Assembly (NCBI RefSeq): GCF_014650575.1
Contig: NZ_BMVF01000014.1
Span: forward strand, 124,001 to 188,000
Source of the DNA: Streptomyces naganishii JCM 4654
GTDB lineage: Bacteria; Actinomycetota; Actinomycetes; Streptomycetales; Streptomycetaceae
Direction of reading: 5' to 3'
Length of the DNA stretch: 64,000 nt
Shown here: piece by piece, positions 17,049-25,398 of the stretch
Numbering within the stretch: the first letter of the stretch is position 1
Layout: every line of letters begins with the position of its first letter
The notes under the pieces: model-generated
The model's database searches: none
What the model was told of the DNA's origin: nothing
What the model saw: the letters and a program-made list of their open reading frames with translations, nothing else
Position numbers and translations under genes: made by a program

Positions 17049-17732
17049 ATGGCCCGTTCACTGCCGAGAGGCGTCCGGCCGTACCGCCGGTGGGCGCCGG
17101 CCGTGCCGGTGCTCGCCGTCGTGGGCGCGCTGCTCACGGCGTGCAGCGGTCCGCCCCCGGCCCGCGCGCCGGAGGTGCTCCCCCGCGTCGAGGCCCCGTA
17201 CGACCGGGCCGTGCGCAAGGCCCTCGACGAGGTGCCCGGCAGCCGGCTGGTGTCGGTCGGCCTGACCGGCGTCTCGGCGCCGAGGCCGGTGTGGAAGACC
17301 GACGTGGCCACCGCGGACGGCACCGTGCACGAGGTCAGGCTCGACGCGGTGCGCGCGCAGCTGATCAACACCAGTGTCCCGGCCGGTCAGTCGGCCGCCG
17401 GGAAGGCCCGCACGGCCGCGCTGGTCGGCTCCGCGCCGCTGCTGCCCGAGGAGGCGGTGAAGAAGGTGAAGGCGCCCGACTTCGGCAAGGTCAACGACGT
17501 ACGGCTGGAGAAGGGGCCGGACGGCAGGACGGTGTGGTCCGTGACCGTCACGACCATCGAGCGGGGGCACACGCGCACCTACGAGATCGACGCGGCCGGC
17601 GGCAAGGTGGTCGAGAGCAGCACGGCCGCGCCGAGCGCATCGGCGGCTTCGGCCGCCTCGGGTCCTTCGGGTGTCCCGGGTGTCCCGGGTACTTCGGGTG
17701 TCCCGGGGGCTGCCGTCCGGGTGGCCGTGTGA
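17049..17732 (+). CDS. Lipoprotein with PepSY-like region and collagen-like tail
   Basis: A 227-residue secreted lipoprotein. The basic N terminus (M-A-R-S-L-P-R-G-V-R) is followed by a hydrophobic stretch ending in the lipobox L-L-T-A-C at about residues 29-33, predicting diacylglyceryl anchoring of the cysteine. The rest has two alpha/beta repeats resembling PepSY domains (A-V-R-K-A-L-D-E-V-P-G-S and T-Y-E-I-D-A-A-G-G-K-V-V). The last 35 residues are Ser/Ala/Gly/Pro-rich with a short Gly-X-Y run (G-P-S-G-V-P-G-V-P-G-T-S-G-V-P). Function unknown. Confidence 0.7.
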   Translation: MARSLPRGVRPYRRWAPAVPVLAVVGALLTACSGPPPARAPEVLPRVEAPYDRAVRKALDEVPGSRLVSVGLTGVSAPRPVWKTDVATADGTVHEVRLDAVRAQLINTSVPAGQSAAGKARTAALVGSAPLLPEEAVKKVKAPDFGKVNDVRLEKGPDGRTVWSVTVTTIERGHTRTYEIDAAGGKVVESSTAAPSASAASAASGPSGVPGVPGTSGVPGAAVRVAV

Positions 17733-17877
17733 CGGCGAGGCGGGCGGTTGCCCGGTGTGCCGGGGCGTGTTTCGCGGCGCGGTGGCCCGGACACCCCGTC
17801 ACGGCCCAGTCCGTCCGGACCCGGGCCGGCCGCGGCCGCGCGGCCACCCGGAGTTCGCCGTCGCAGCCGAGGTGCCC

Positions 17878-18804
17878 GTGAGCGCCCTCACCGTCGTACT
17901 CGCGCTGCTCGCGGCGCTCTCCAACGCCTCGGCCTCCGTGCTCCAGCGGCGGGCCGCCACGGACGAGTCCGGGGGCGGCTCGGGAGCGCGCCAGGCCCTG
18001 CGCTGGCTCGCGCGGGTGCTGCGGCGCCCGCACTGGCTGGCCGGGGCCGGGCTGCTCGGCCTGTCGACCGGGCTCCAGGCGGCGGCGCTCGCCGTGGGCA
18101 GCCTGTCCCTCGTGCAGCCACTGATGGCCAGCGAGTTGCTGTTCACGCTCGCCGTCGGCAGCGTCGTGTTCCACAGCCGTCCCGACCGGCGCACTTGGCT
18201 GGCGTTCGCCGCCCTCGCCTTCGGCCTGGCCCTCTTCCTGGGCGCGGCGGCGCCCTCCGCCGGCAACGAGACCGCCACGCCGGGGCTGTGGCTCCCGGTG
18301 GGAGGGACGCTGGCGGGCGTGGTGGTCGTCGTCGTCATCGTGGCCCGCACGGCGCGCGGGGCGCCGCGGGCGGCACTGCTGGGACTCGCGTCCGCGGTGT
18401 CCTTCGCCGCCACGGCCGCGCTGATGAAGGAGGTCATGGGACGGCTGGGCCAGGGACTGGGCGCCGTAGCGACGCAATGGCCCCTCTACGTCACCCTGGC
18501 GGTCGGCGTGGTGAGCTTCCTGCTGCTGCAGAGCGCCTTCAGGGCCGGCAGCCTGACCGCCTCGCAGCCCGCGCTCACCCTCGGTGACGCGGTGACCAGC
18601 GTGGTCCTCGGGTGGGTGCTGTTCCAGGAGGAGATCGGCCTCGGCGTACGGGTGCTGCCGGAGGTGCTCGGCGTCGCGCTGATCGGGGCGGGCAGCATCG
18701 GCCTCGCGAGCGCGCCGACCGTCAGCGGGGCGTGGGACACCGCCCCCGACGAGCGCGACGGGCCCGGCCCCGACGAGAGGGAGCCGGCCCCGCAGCGGCC
18801 GTGA
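17878..18804 (+). CDS. DMT-superfamily (EamA-like) membrane transporter
   Basis: A 308-residue protein with nine or ten hydrophobic helices in the pattern of drug/metabolite transporters. It has an N-terminal A-A-L-S-N-A-S-A-S-V-L-Q-R-R motif, S-L-S-L-V-Q-P-L at the end of the first half and T-A-S-Q-P-A-L-T-L-G-D-A in the second, as in NIPA-like/DMT permeases. GTG 17878 follows GAGG by five bases. A Pro/Asp/Glu-rich C-terminal tail is probably cytoplasmic. Substrate unknown. Confidence 0.75.
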   Translation: MSALTVVLALLAALSNASASVLQRRAATDESGGGSGARQALRWLARVLRRPHWLAGAGLLGLSTGLQAAALAVGSLSLVQPLMASELLFTLAVGSVVFHSRPDRRTWLAFAALAFGLALFLGAAAPSAGNETATPGLWLPVGGTLAGVVVVVVIVARTARGAPRAALLGLASAVSFAATAALMKEVMGRLGQGLGAVATQWPLYVTLAVGVVSFLLLQSAFRAGSLTASQPALTLGDAVTSVVLGWVLFQEEIGLGVRVLPEVLGVALIGAGSIGLASAPTVSGAWDTAPDERDGPGPDEREPAPQRP

Positions 18805-18838
18805 CCCGGGAGGCCTTCCGGGACGGCCGCGGTGCGGC

Positions 18839-20242
18839 TCAGCCGCCGTCGCCGTCGAGGAGTTCCGCGACCGCCGCGTCCAGTTCGTCGGGGGTCGTTC
18901 CGCCCACCACCCGCACAATGCCGTGTTCGTCGACGAGCACGTTGGTCGGCACCCCGCGGATGCCCAGCAGGGCGGCGTACTCGCCGGTGCCGTCGAGGAG
19001 CACGGTGGCGCCGATGTCCCACACGGCGACGAAGTTGGCGGCCTCGTCCCGCGGGTCGGTGTTCTCCCACACGTTGATCATGATCACGTCCAGCCCGGAC
19101 CGGGCCGTACGGCGGCGCAGTTCCTCCAGGACCGGCGCCTCCGCGTTGCAGGGGCCTCACCAGCTGGCGAAGAAGTTGATCACGTACTTCTTCTCCGCCC
19201 ACTCGCGGGAGGTGCGGATCCTGCCGTCGCTGAGGTCGGGCAGCGCGAAGCCGGGCAGCCTGCGGCCCACCAGGGGGTGGCTCGTGGGCGGCGGCGGCCC
19301 GGGCAGCCAGGGGCGGTGCACGAAGGTGACGGTGCCGCTGCCCGCGTTGGACACCAGCAGGGTGTCCGAGACGGGGTCCAGGGCGCAGTCGCCGGGCGCG
19401 TTGCCCACCATGATGCGGTGGGTCTCGCGGCCGGTCGCGGTGTCCAGGACGCTGACGGTGCCGGCGCCCCGGTTGCACACGTAGAGCAGCCCGCGCACGT
19501 CGTCCACGCACATGCCGACCGGCGCCCGCTCCACCGGCAGTTCCCCGAGCAGGGCGCCGGTGTCCAGGCGGATGCGGCTGACCGTGCCGTGCAGCGAGCT
19601 GGCCACGTACAGGTCTCCGCGCGCGGGGTCCACGACCGCCTTGCAGGGGCCCTCGCGTACGGCCGTGCGCCCGAGGGGCCGCAGCGAGGCGGCGTCGAAG
19701 GAGGTCACCGAGCCGGTCATGAAGTTGGCGCACCAGCCGCGGTCGCGCCGGGTGTCCACGGCGATGCTGCCCGCGCCGAGCTCGGCGGGCACCGTGCCGA
19801 CCACCTCCAGCCGGTCGGCGTCCACGGCGGTGATCGTGCCGTCGGCGGTGTTGCCGGAGAACACCCGGCGCAGCCCCGGATGGTGGCCGAGCCCCGCGGG
19901 ATAGCAGCCGACCGGGATCTGGGCGAGCCGGGTGCCGGTGGCGGAGTCGAGCACGGTCACCGTGTCGGAGCGGGCGTCGGCCGAGAAGAGGCGGCCGGTC
20001 GGCCGGTCCAGGACCAGGGGGATCGGTTCGCGTCCCACGTCCGCCCGCCACACCGGGCGGGCCGTGTCCAGGTCCAGCGCCACCACGGCGTCGCTGCGGG
20101 AGCAGGCCACGAAGGCCCGCCGCCGCGGCGCGTCGACGACGACGGCCTCGGGTCCCTTGCCCACGGGGCAGTGGGCCCGCACACGGTGGGCGAGGCCGGC
20201 CGAGCAGGCCGGCCCCTGCGCCGCGGGATCACGGTGGTCCAT
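18839..20242 (-). CDS. Beta-propeller/TlpA-like thioredoxin protein with in-frame TGA: candidate selenoprotein
   Basis: Reading TGA at 19157-19159 as an amino acid gives one 467-residue protein. Residues 30-320 are YVTN/YncE-type beta-propeller repeats (for example S-D-T-V-T-V-L-D-S-A-T-G and G-T-V-S-V-L-D-T-A-T-G). Residues about 335-467 are a TlpA/AhpC-TSA thioredoxin fold: L-P-G-F-A-L-P-D-L-S-D-G, then I-N-F-F-A-S-W, TGA (residue 362), G-P-C-N-A-E-A-P, and the cis-proline loop G-V-P-T-N-V-L-V-D. The TGA stands exactly where the nucleophilic cysteine of CxxC is expected, and the frame is clean on both sides. A hairpin follows the TGA. There is no signal peptide, and no clear ribosome binding site before ATG 20242; an in-frame TAG closes the frame upstream. 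Alternative: a TGC-to-TGA mutation giving a 361-residue truncated propeller. Confidence 0.65.
19114..19139 (-). promoter_or_regulatory. Hairpin after the in-frame TGA, possible bacterial SECIS element
   Basis: On the minus strand, positions 18-43 after the TGA fold as GGCGCCGGUCC, loop UGGA, GGAACUGCGCC. This gives nine base pairs with two internal mismatches (C-U and G-A). The apical loop begins 28 bases after the TGA and has G as its second base. This agrees with the general bacterial SECIS description (hairpin in the coding region, apical loop about 16-37 bases after the UGA, a G in the first two loop positions). In DNA of this GC content hairpins are frequent, so it is only supportive. 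Confidence 0.4.
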
Positions 20243-20327
20243 GCCATAGGAGGTGCGCGGTTGGCGGTGGTCCTAAACGGCAGGTTCGCTCCACATGCCG
20301 CCTTTCGCCTCAATGGCACATCTTCGT

Positions 20328-20738
20328 TCAGGCCTGGCGCAGGACGACGAGCACCACCAGCAGCACGGTGGCGCCGGCGCTCGTGCCGTGGGCGACCACG
20401 GCGGTCAGCGGGAAGTGCCGCTCGGCGGTACCCCCCGCCTGGGAGTGCCGTCCCGAGCTGGGCAGCCAGCGCAGCAGCATCATGAACCCGAACGCGGCGA
20501 CCACCAGCACGACCGCGCACGCCGCCCAGGCCGAGCTCCTGAGTCCGCCCAGGAGGTACGCCGTCCAGGACAGCAGTCCGGCCACCGCGAGGGCGACATG
20601 CCCGAGCACCAGCCACAGCGGTAGCCGCGTGACACCGGGTGTGTGCTGCCGCAGCCCGCCGTGGCGGATCCACACGGTGCCGAGGTAGCCGCCCAGCGCC
20701 GCCGTCAGCAGCCACGCGCACAGAACGAAGACACGCAT
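20328..20738 (-). CDS. Small membrane protein, four predicted helices
   Basis: A 136-residue hydrophobic protein starting ATG 20738. It has about four membrane segments (residues 2-20, 42-62, 68-92 and 112-134) and a short basic/Ser-Gly loop before the last. I recognise no family. It is transcribed toward, and ends 85 bases before, the TGA-containing thioredoxin gene, so the two may be one transcript. A membrane partner for a redox protein is possible but unproven. Confidence 0.65.
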   Translation of the reverse strand: MRVFVLCAWLLTAALGGYLGTVWIRHGGLRQHTPGVTRLPLWLVLGHVALAVAGLLSWTAYLLGGLRSSAWAACAVVLVVAAFGFMMLLRWLPSSGRHSQAGGTAERHFPLTAVVAHGTSAGATVLLVVLVVLRQA

Positions 20739-20842
20739 GGGCCCCGCTCCCCCCTCCGTCGGTGTCCGTCACGTCCGGTCCGTCAGGGCGTTCGGGTCCC
20801 AGAACACCGCATGGGCCGGCAAGCGGCTGGACATCCATTCCC

Positions 20843-20866
20843 GGATTCACCCATAGGCGTGAACCC
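20843..20866. promoter_or_regulatory. Inverted repeat, possible operator in divergent region
   Basis: GGATTCAC, eight bases, GTGAACCC: arms match at seven of eight positions. It sits between the leftward membrane-protein gene (start 20738) and the rightward LysR gene (start 21035). A LysR-type regulator commonly binds such dyads near its own promoter, but the operator owner is inferred. Confidence 0.35.
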
Positions 20867-21034
20867 TGGGCGAAGTCCGGGCGCTGTGGCCCATTCCCCA
20901 CCCCGGGGCACGCGGGCCGGGCACGGGATGATTTCCTGCACCCGATCCCTGACCGACCCGGCCCGGCCCGATCCGACTCGGCACGCCCCGAATCGGTATG
21001 CCCCGGGCCGGCCCGCCCGACGACGGAGGACCCG

Positions 21035-21943
21035 GTGGAACTGCGCTGGCTGGAGTCGTACGTCACGGTGGCGGAGGAACTGCACTTCGCGCGGGCGGCG
21101 GACCGTCTGCACCTCGCGCCCTCCGCGCTCAGCGCCCAGATCAGGGCGCTGGAGTCGCATCTGGGCGTACGCCTGATCGACCGCGGACGGCGCACCCGCC
21201 CGGCGCTGACGAACGCCGGGCGGCTGTTCCTGGAGGAGGCCCGGCTCACCCTGGCGCAGGCCGCCCGCGCCCAGGCCGTGGGCCGGCGGGCGGGCCGCGG
21301 GGAGCTGGGGCACGCCGAGATCGCGTACGTGGCCTCGGCGGCCTTCTCGGGCGTGCTGACCGACGTGCTCAGCCGGTGCACCGCCGATCCGGACAGCGGC
21401 CTCACGGTCCAGGTGCGCGAGCTGGAGACCCCGGCCCAGCTGGAGGCGCTGGCCTGCGGGGACATCGACGTGGGCTTCCTGCGCTCACGGCCGCGCTACC
21501 CGGCGGGCGTCACGGCCACCACGTTGCTCACGGAGGACGTGGTGCTGGCGGTGCCGGACCGCTCGCCGCTGGCGGCCCTGGAGGCGGTGCCCGCGGCCGA
21601 GCTGCGGCACGAGCGGTTCGCCGCGCCGCACTTCGACGAGGAGTACGGCTGCCGCGAGCACATCGAGGAGGTGGCCGCGCGGGGCGGCTTCAGCCCGCGG
21701 TGCGCTCCGCCCGTGCGGGACTTCATCGCGGCGCTCACGCTGGTGGGCGGGGGTCTCGCGGTGGCCCTGGTGCCGAAGTCGCTGCGGCGCGCGGGGATAC
21801 CGGGAGTGACCTTCCGTACGCTCGCCGACGTACGGCCCACCACCCGGCTGGTGGGCGCCTACCGGCGGGACGAGACCTCCCCGGCCGTGCGCGGGGTGAT
21901 CCGCCGCCTGCGCCGGGCGGCGGAACCGGCCGGCTCCGGCTGA
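21035..21943 (+). CDS. LysR-family transcriptional regulator
   Basis: A 302-residue LysR regulator. The N-terminal winged helix-turn-helix (about 1-60: L-H-F-A-R-A-A-D-R-L-H-L-A-P-S-A-L-S) is followed by the effector-binding domain of two periplasmic-binding-like lobes. GTG 21035 has GGAGGA five bases upstream. It faces, convergently, a glutaryl-CoA-dehydrogenase-like gene and a CoA-transferase gene. In several proteobacteria the same three gene types form a glutarate catabolism unit with the LysR protein as regulator, so control of those genes is a reasonable inference. Confidence 0.88.
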   Translation: MELRWLESYVTVAEELHFARAADRLHLAPSALSAQIRALESHLGVRLIDRGRRTRPALTNAGRLFLEEARLTLAQAARAQAVGRRAGRGELGHAEIAYVASAAFSGVLTDVLSRCTADPDSGLTVQVRELETPAQLEALACGDIDVGFLRSRPRYPAGVTATTLLTEDVVLAVPDRSPLAALEAVPAAELRHERFAAPHFDEEYGCREHIEEVAARGGFSPRCAPPVRDFIAALTLVGGGLAVALVPKSLRRAGIPGVTFRTLADVRPTTRLVGAYRRDETSPAVRGVIRRLRRAAEPAGSG

Positions 21944-22008
21944 ACCGGCCGGTCGCGTCCGAAGGCGCCGTGCGGCCGGGGGCCTTCACCTCGGCGGCGG
22001 GGCCGGCG

Positions 22009-23198
22009 TCAGCCGAAGGCGCGGTGGCCGGTCAGGGCCTGCCCTATCACCAGCGTGTGCACCTCGTCGGTGCCCTCGTAGGTGCGCACGGACTCCAGGT
22101 TGGCCATGTGCCGCATCACCGGGAAGTCGCTGGTGACGCCGTCGCCGCCGAGCACGGTCCGTACGGTCCTGGCGATCTCCAGCGACTCGCGCACGTTGTT
22201 GAGCTTGCCCACGCTATCTGCGCGGGCGTGAGACCGCCGGCGTCCTTCAGGCGCCCGATGTGCAGGGCCAGCAGCAGGCCCTTCTGGTACTCCACCGCCA
22301 TGTCCGCGATCTTCTGCTGGGTGAGCTGGAAGGCGGCCAGCGGCCTGCCGAAGACACGCCGCGTTGTGGAGCGTTCGACGGCTGCGCGCAGGCACTCGCG
22401 GGCGGGCCCGAGAACGCCCCAGACGATGCCGTACCGCGCCTCGTTCAGGCAGCTGAGGGGCCCGCGCACTCCGGTGACCAGGGGCAGGACGGCGTCGGCG
22501 GGCACGCGGCAGTCGTCGAGGAGGACATCGCACTGGACGGAGGCGCGCAGGGACAGCTTGTTGGTGATGTCGCGGGCCGTGAAGCCGGGCGTGCCGGTGG
22601 GGACCAGGAAGCCGCGTACGCCCTCCTCGGTGGCGGCCCACACCACGGCCACGTCGGCCACGCTGCCCAGCCCGATCCAGCGCTTGGCGCCGTTGATGAC
22701 CCAGTCGCCGCCGTCGCGCCGCGCGAAGGTCCGCATGGCCGCCGGGTCGCTGCCGCCGTCGGGTTCGGTCAGGGCGAAGCAGCCCACCGTCCGCCCGGCC
22801 GCCATGCCGGGCAGCCACCGCTCCTTCTGCTCCCGCGAGCCCCACTTGGCGATCGCCGACATGGCCAGCGATCCCTGGACGGAGACGAACGTGCGCCAGG
22901 CGGTGTCCCCCGCCTCCAGTTCCATGCAGGCCAGGCCGTAGCTCACCGCGCCGGCGCCGGCACAGCCGTACCCCTCGATGTGCATGCCGAGGACGCCCAA
23001 CTCACCCAGTTCCCGGACCAGTTCGCGGCGGAAGTGCCGGTCCTCGAAGTCGGCGTCGGCGACGGGGGTGATGTGCTGTGCGGTGAACTCCCGTACGCGG
23101 TCGCGCCAGTTCAGTTCCTCGGCGGTGAACAGGTGCCCGGCGTCCAGGTCTAGGGCGGGAGCCTTCGTGGGAGCGGAGGCGGAGGGTGGTGCGGACAT
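22009..23198 (-). pseudogene. Glutaryl-CoA dehydrogenase-type acyl-CoA dehydrogenase, frameshifted
   Basis: From ATG 23198 (AAGGGA upstream) the frame encodes an acyl-CoA dehydrogenase: G-V-L-G-M-H-I-E-G-Y-G-C, C-F-A-L-T-E-P-D-G-G-S-D-P, W-I-N-G-A-K-R-W-I-G at flavin and substrate sites, and F-Q-L-T-Q-Q-K-I-A-D-M. The pattern with Y-E-G-T-D-E-V-H near the end is that of glutaryl-CoA dehydrogenases. After L-T-P-A-Q-I the frame breaks near 22215. Adding one base restores S-V-G-K-L-N-N-V-R-E-S-L-E-I-A-R and continues to the TGA at 22009-22011, giving about 396 residues. Without correction the catalytic glutamate in Y-E-G-T is lost. Either a one-base deletion that kills the gene or a sequence error. 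It follows the CoA-transferase by 41 bases. Confidence 0.8.
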
Positions 23199-23239
23199 GG
23201 GGTCCCTTTCTGTGCGTACGGCCGGAACCGCGTTGTTGT

Positions 23240-24460
23240 TCAGGGGGCTTGGCTGCCCTGGGCGCCGGGGTCCGGGCGGCCGAGGATCTCCTCCGTGTGC
23301 TCGCCGAGGGCGGGCGGCGGCAGCCGGTAGGTCGGGGGTGACGCGCTCAGCGCGATGGGGTTCGCGACCTGGCGCGAGGACTCGGCCCCGGCTCCGGGGA
23401 CGGTGACGATGCCCGGGAGCCCGAGCCGGTGCGCGAAGGCGAAAGCCTCGTCGAGCGTGTTGACCGGTCCCGCCGGCACACCGGCCGCGAGCAGTACGGC
23501 ACTCCAGTGGTCGGCGCCCGCGGTGCGCAGCCGCTCGCCGAGCAGCCCCGCCAGCTCCGCGCGGTGGGCGACCCGGCCCGGGTTGGTGCAAAAGCGGTCG
23601 TCGGCGGCGAGGTGCGGCACTCCGAGCGCCTCGGCGAGGGCCGCGAACTGCGTGTCGTTGCCCACCGCGAGGGCGAGCGGCCGGTCGGCGGTGGGGAAGG
23701 TCTCGTACGGGGCGATGCTCGGGTGGGCGTTGCCCATCCGTCCGGGCACGACGCCCGCGACCGCGTATCCGGAGGCCTGGTTGACCATGGCCGAGAGCAG
23801 CGAGCCGAGCAGGCTCACCTCGACGCGCTGCCCCTCGCCGGTGGCGTCCCGGTGGCGCAGGGCCGCCATGATGCCCAGCGCGGCGTGCAGGCCGGTGATC
23901 ACGTCGACGAGGGCCACCCCGGTCTTGGTCGGCTCACCGCCCGGCTCCCCGGTCACGCTCATCAGCCCGCCGACGGCCTGTACCAGCAGGTCGTACCCGG
24001 GCAGCGCGGCTCCGCCGCCGGTGCCGAAACCGCTGATCGAGCAGTAGACGAGACGCGGGTGGCGGCCCCGCAGTTCGGCGTGGCCCAGGCCGAGGCGTTC
24101 CATGGTGCCGGGCCGGAAGTTCTCCACCAGCACGTCGGACCCGGCGATCAGGGCCCGCGCCCGCTCCCGGCCCGCCTCGGTCGCGAGGTCGACGGCCACC
24201 GAGCGCTTGTTGCGGTTGACCCCCAGGAAGTAGGTGGAGGTTCCCCGCTCGTCGGCCGGTGGCCGCCACTGCCGGGTCTCGTCGCCGGTCCCGGGCCGCT
24301 CGACCTTGATCACTTCGGCGCCGAGGTCGGCGAGCAGCATGGTGGCGTACGGGCCCGCCAGGACGCGGGAGAAGTCCGCGATCCGCAGGCCGCTCAGCGC
24401 GCCGCCGCCGGCCGGCCCGGCGCCGGTGCGTTCCTCCGGTCCGCCGCCGTCACTGCCCAC
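23240..24460 (-). CDS. CaiB/BaiF-family CoA-transferase
   Basis: A 406-residue class III CoA-transferase. After a 20-residue Gly-rich lead come L-S-G-L-R-I-A-D-F-S-R-V-L-A-G-P-Y, the A-D-L-G-A-E-V-I-K-V-E-R-P motif, N-R-N-K-R-S-V-A-V-D and V-E-N-F-R-P-G. The likely catalytic aspartate is in V-A-L-V-D-V-I-T-G-L-H near residue 183. With an adjacent glutaryl-CoA-dehydrogenase-like gene and LysR gene, transfer of CoA from succinyl-CoA to glutarate is the likely reaction, by analogy with known glutarate operons. It is first gene of the leftward pair. Confidence 0.85.
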   Translation of the reverse strand: MGSDGGGPEERTGAGPAGGGALSGLRIADFSRVLAGPYATMLLADLGAEVIKVERPGTGDETRQWRPPADERGTSTYFLGVNRNKRSVAVDLATEAGRERARALIAGSDVLVENFRPGTMERLGLGHAELRGRHPRLVYCSISGFGTGGGAALPGYDLLVQAVGGLMSVTGEPGGEPTKTGVALVDVITGLHAALGIMAALRHRDATGEGQRVEVSLLGSLLSAMVNQASGYAVAGVVPGRMGNAHPSIAPYETFPTADRPLALAVGNDTQFAALAEALGVPHLAADDRFCTNPGRVAHRAELAGLLGERLRTAGADHWSAVLLAAGVPAGPVNTLDEAFAFAHRLGLPGIVTVPGAGAESSRQVANPIALSASPPTYRLPPPALGEHTEEILGRPDPGAQGSQAP

Positions 24461-24585
24461 GTCCGCCTCCCGGTGCTCACGCCGGCTGCCGGGACCGCCC
24501 CGGAGCGTGATCAGCGTGGCCCGGCGCGAGGAGGCCGGTCAACGACGTACCGGCGCACGTTTGTGCGCGGAAAACGTTCCGCCTC

Positions 24586-25398
24586 TCAGGACTCGCCGGG
24601 CTCCGGGCGGTCCGGCTCGGTGGCCTCCGGGCGGTCGGGCTCGGTGGCCTGCGGCCCGGGCGGCTCCGTGCCCTGCGGGCGGTCCGGCTCCGTGCCGTCC
24701 GGGGTGAAGCGGACGCAGCACTCGCCGGGACTGGGGGCGAGGACCGCCTGGATGCCGGTGACGCGGAGGCCTTCGAGGACCCCGGCCAGGTAGGCGCGGT
24801 TCATGCCGCAGACCAGTCCGGGGGCCCTGGCGGCCAGCGGGTGGAAGGGGCAGTTGCGCAGCCGGAGCCGGGTGGGTGACTCCCGTACGGGTTCGTAGCC
24901 CTGCTCGTCGAGCACGCGCTCGCACACGGTCAGCCCGCGTTCGGGGCCCAGGCGCCCCGGACGCGACCGGGCCCGCTCCGCCTCGCCCGTCTCGCGGCCG
25001 TGCCGCCCCGCGACACGCACCGCCGCCTGCGCGGCGTTCTCGTCGGCCTCTTCGGTGAGGACCGCGTCCAGGAGCAGACCGGCCAGGAGTTCGTGGCGCC
25101 GGTCGGGGATGGAGAGGGTGATCTGGGCGTCGGTGGGCTCGTAGACCTTCGGGCGGCGCCCGACCCTGCGGGTGCCGCCGGGGGCCTCGTAGTGGCTGCG
25201 CAGCAGGCCGGCGTCGACGAGCTTGTCGAGGTGGAAGGCGGCGAGCTTGCGCGAGATGCCGACGCTGGCGGCCACCTCGTCCCGGGTGACGGGCCGGCCG
25301 GCCCGGCGGACGTAGGCGAACATCCGCCGCCGGGACTCCTCGCCCAGCACGCTGACCGAGTCGATCACGGCGTCGCCGACGGGCGGGGACTGGTTCAT
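24586..25398 (-). CDS. Winged-helix transcriptional regulator with C-terminal cysteine cluster
   Basis: A 270-residue regulator. Residues 10-90 form an ArsR/SufR-like winged helix (R-R-M-F-A-Y-V, V-T-R-D-E-V-A-A-S-V-G-I-S-R-K-L-A-A-F-H-L-D-K-L). The C-terminal half carries spaced cysteines in L-T-V-C-E-R, N-C-P-F-H-P-L-A, L-V-C-G-M-N-R and E-C-C-V-R, a pattern suited to binding an Fe-S cluster or metal. The last 34 residues are a low-complexity repeat of E-P-D-R-P/T-E. ATG 25398 follows GGAGGAG. An inverted repeat 21 bases upstream is a likely autoregulatory operator. Target genes are not evident. Confidence 0.75.
   Translation of the reverse strand: MNQSPPVGDAVIDSVSVLGEESRRRMFAYVRRAGRPVTRDEVAASVGISRKLAAFHLDKLVDAGLLRSHYEAPGGTRRVGRRPKVYEPTDAQITLSIPDRRHELLAGLLLDAVLTEEADENAAQAAVRVAGRHGRETGEAERARSRPGRLGPERGLTVCERVLDEQGYEPVRESPTRLRLRNCPFHPLAARAPGLVCGMNRAYLAGVLEGLRVTGIQAVLAPSPGECCVRFTPDGTEPDRPQGTEPPGPQATEPDRPEATEPDRPEPGES

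Noticed and set aside
14492..17881. An 1129-codon rightward frame running through the hemerythrin, transducer and BrkB genes
   Set aside because: It is a chance open frame. Only its section from 15554 to about 15886 is real (the transducer gene before its frameshift).
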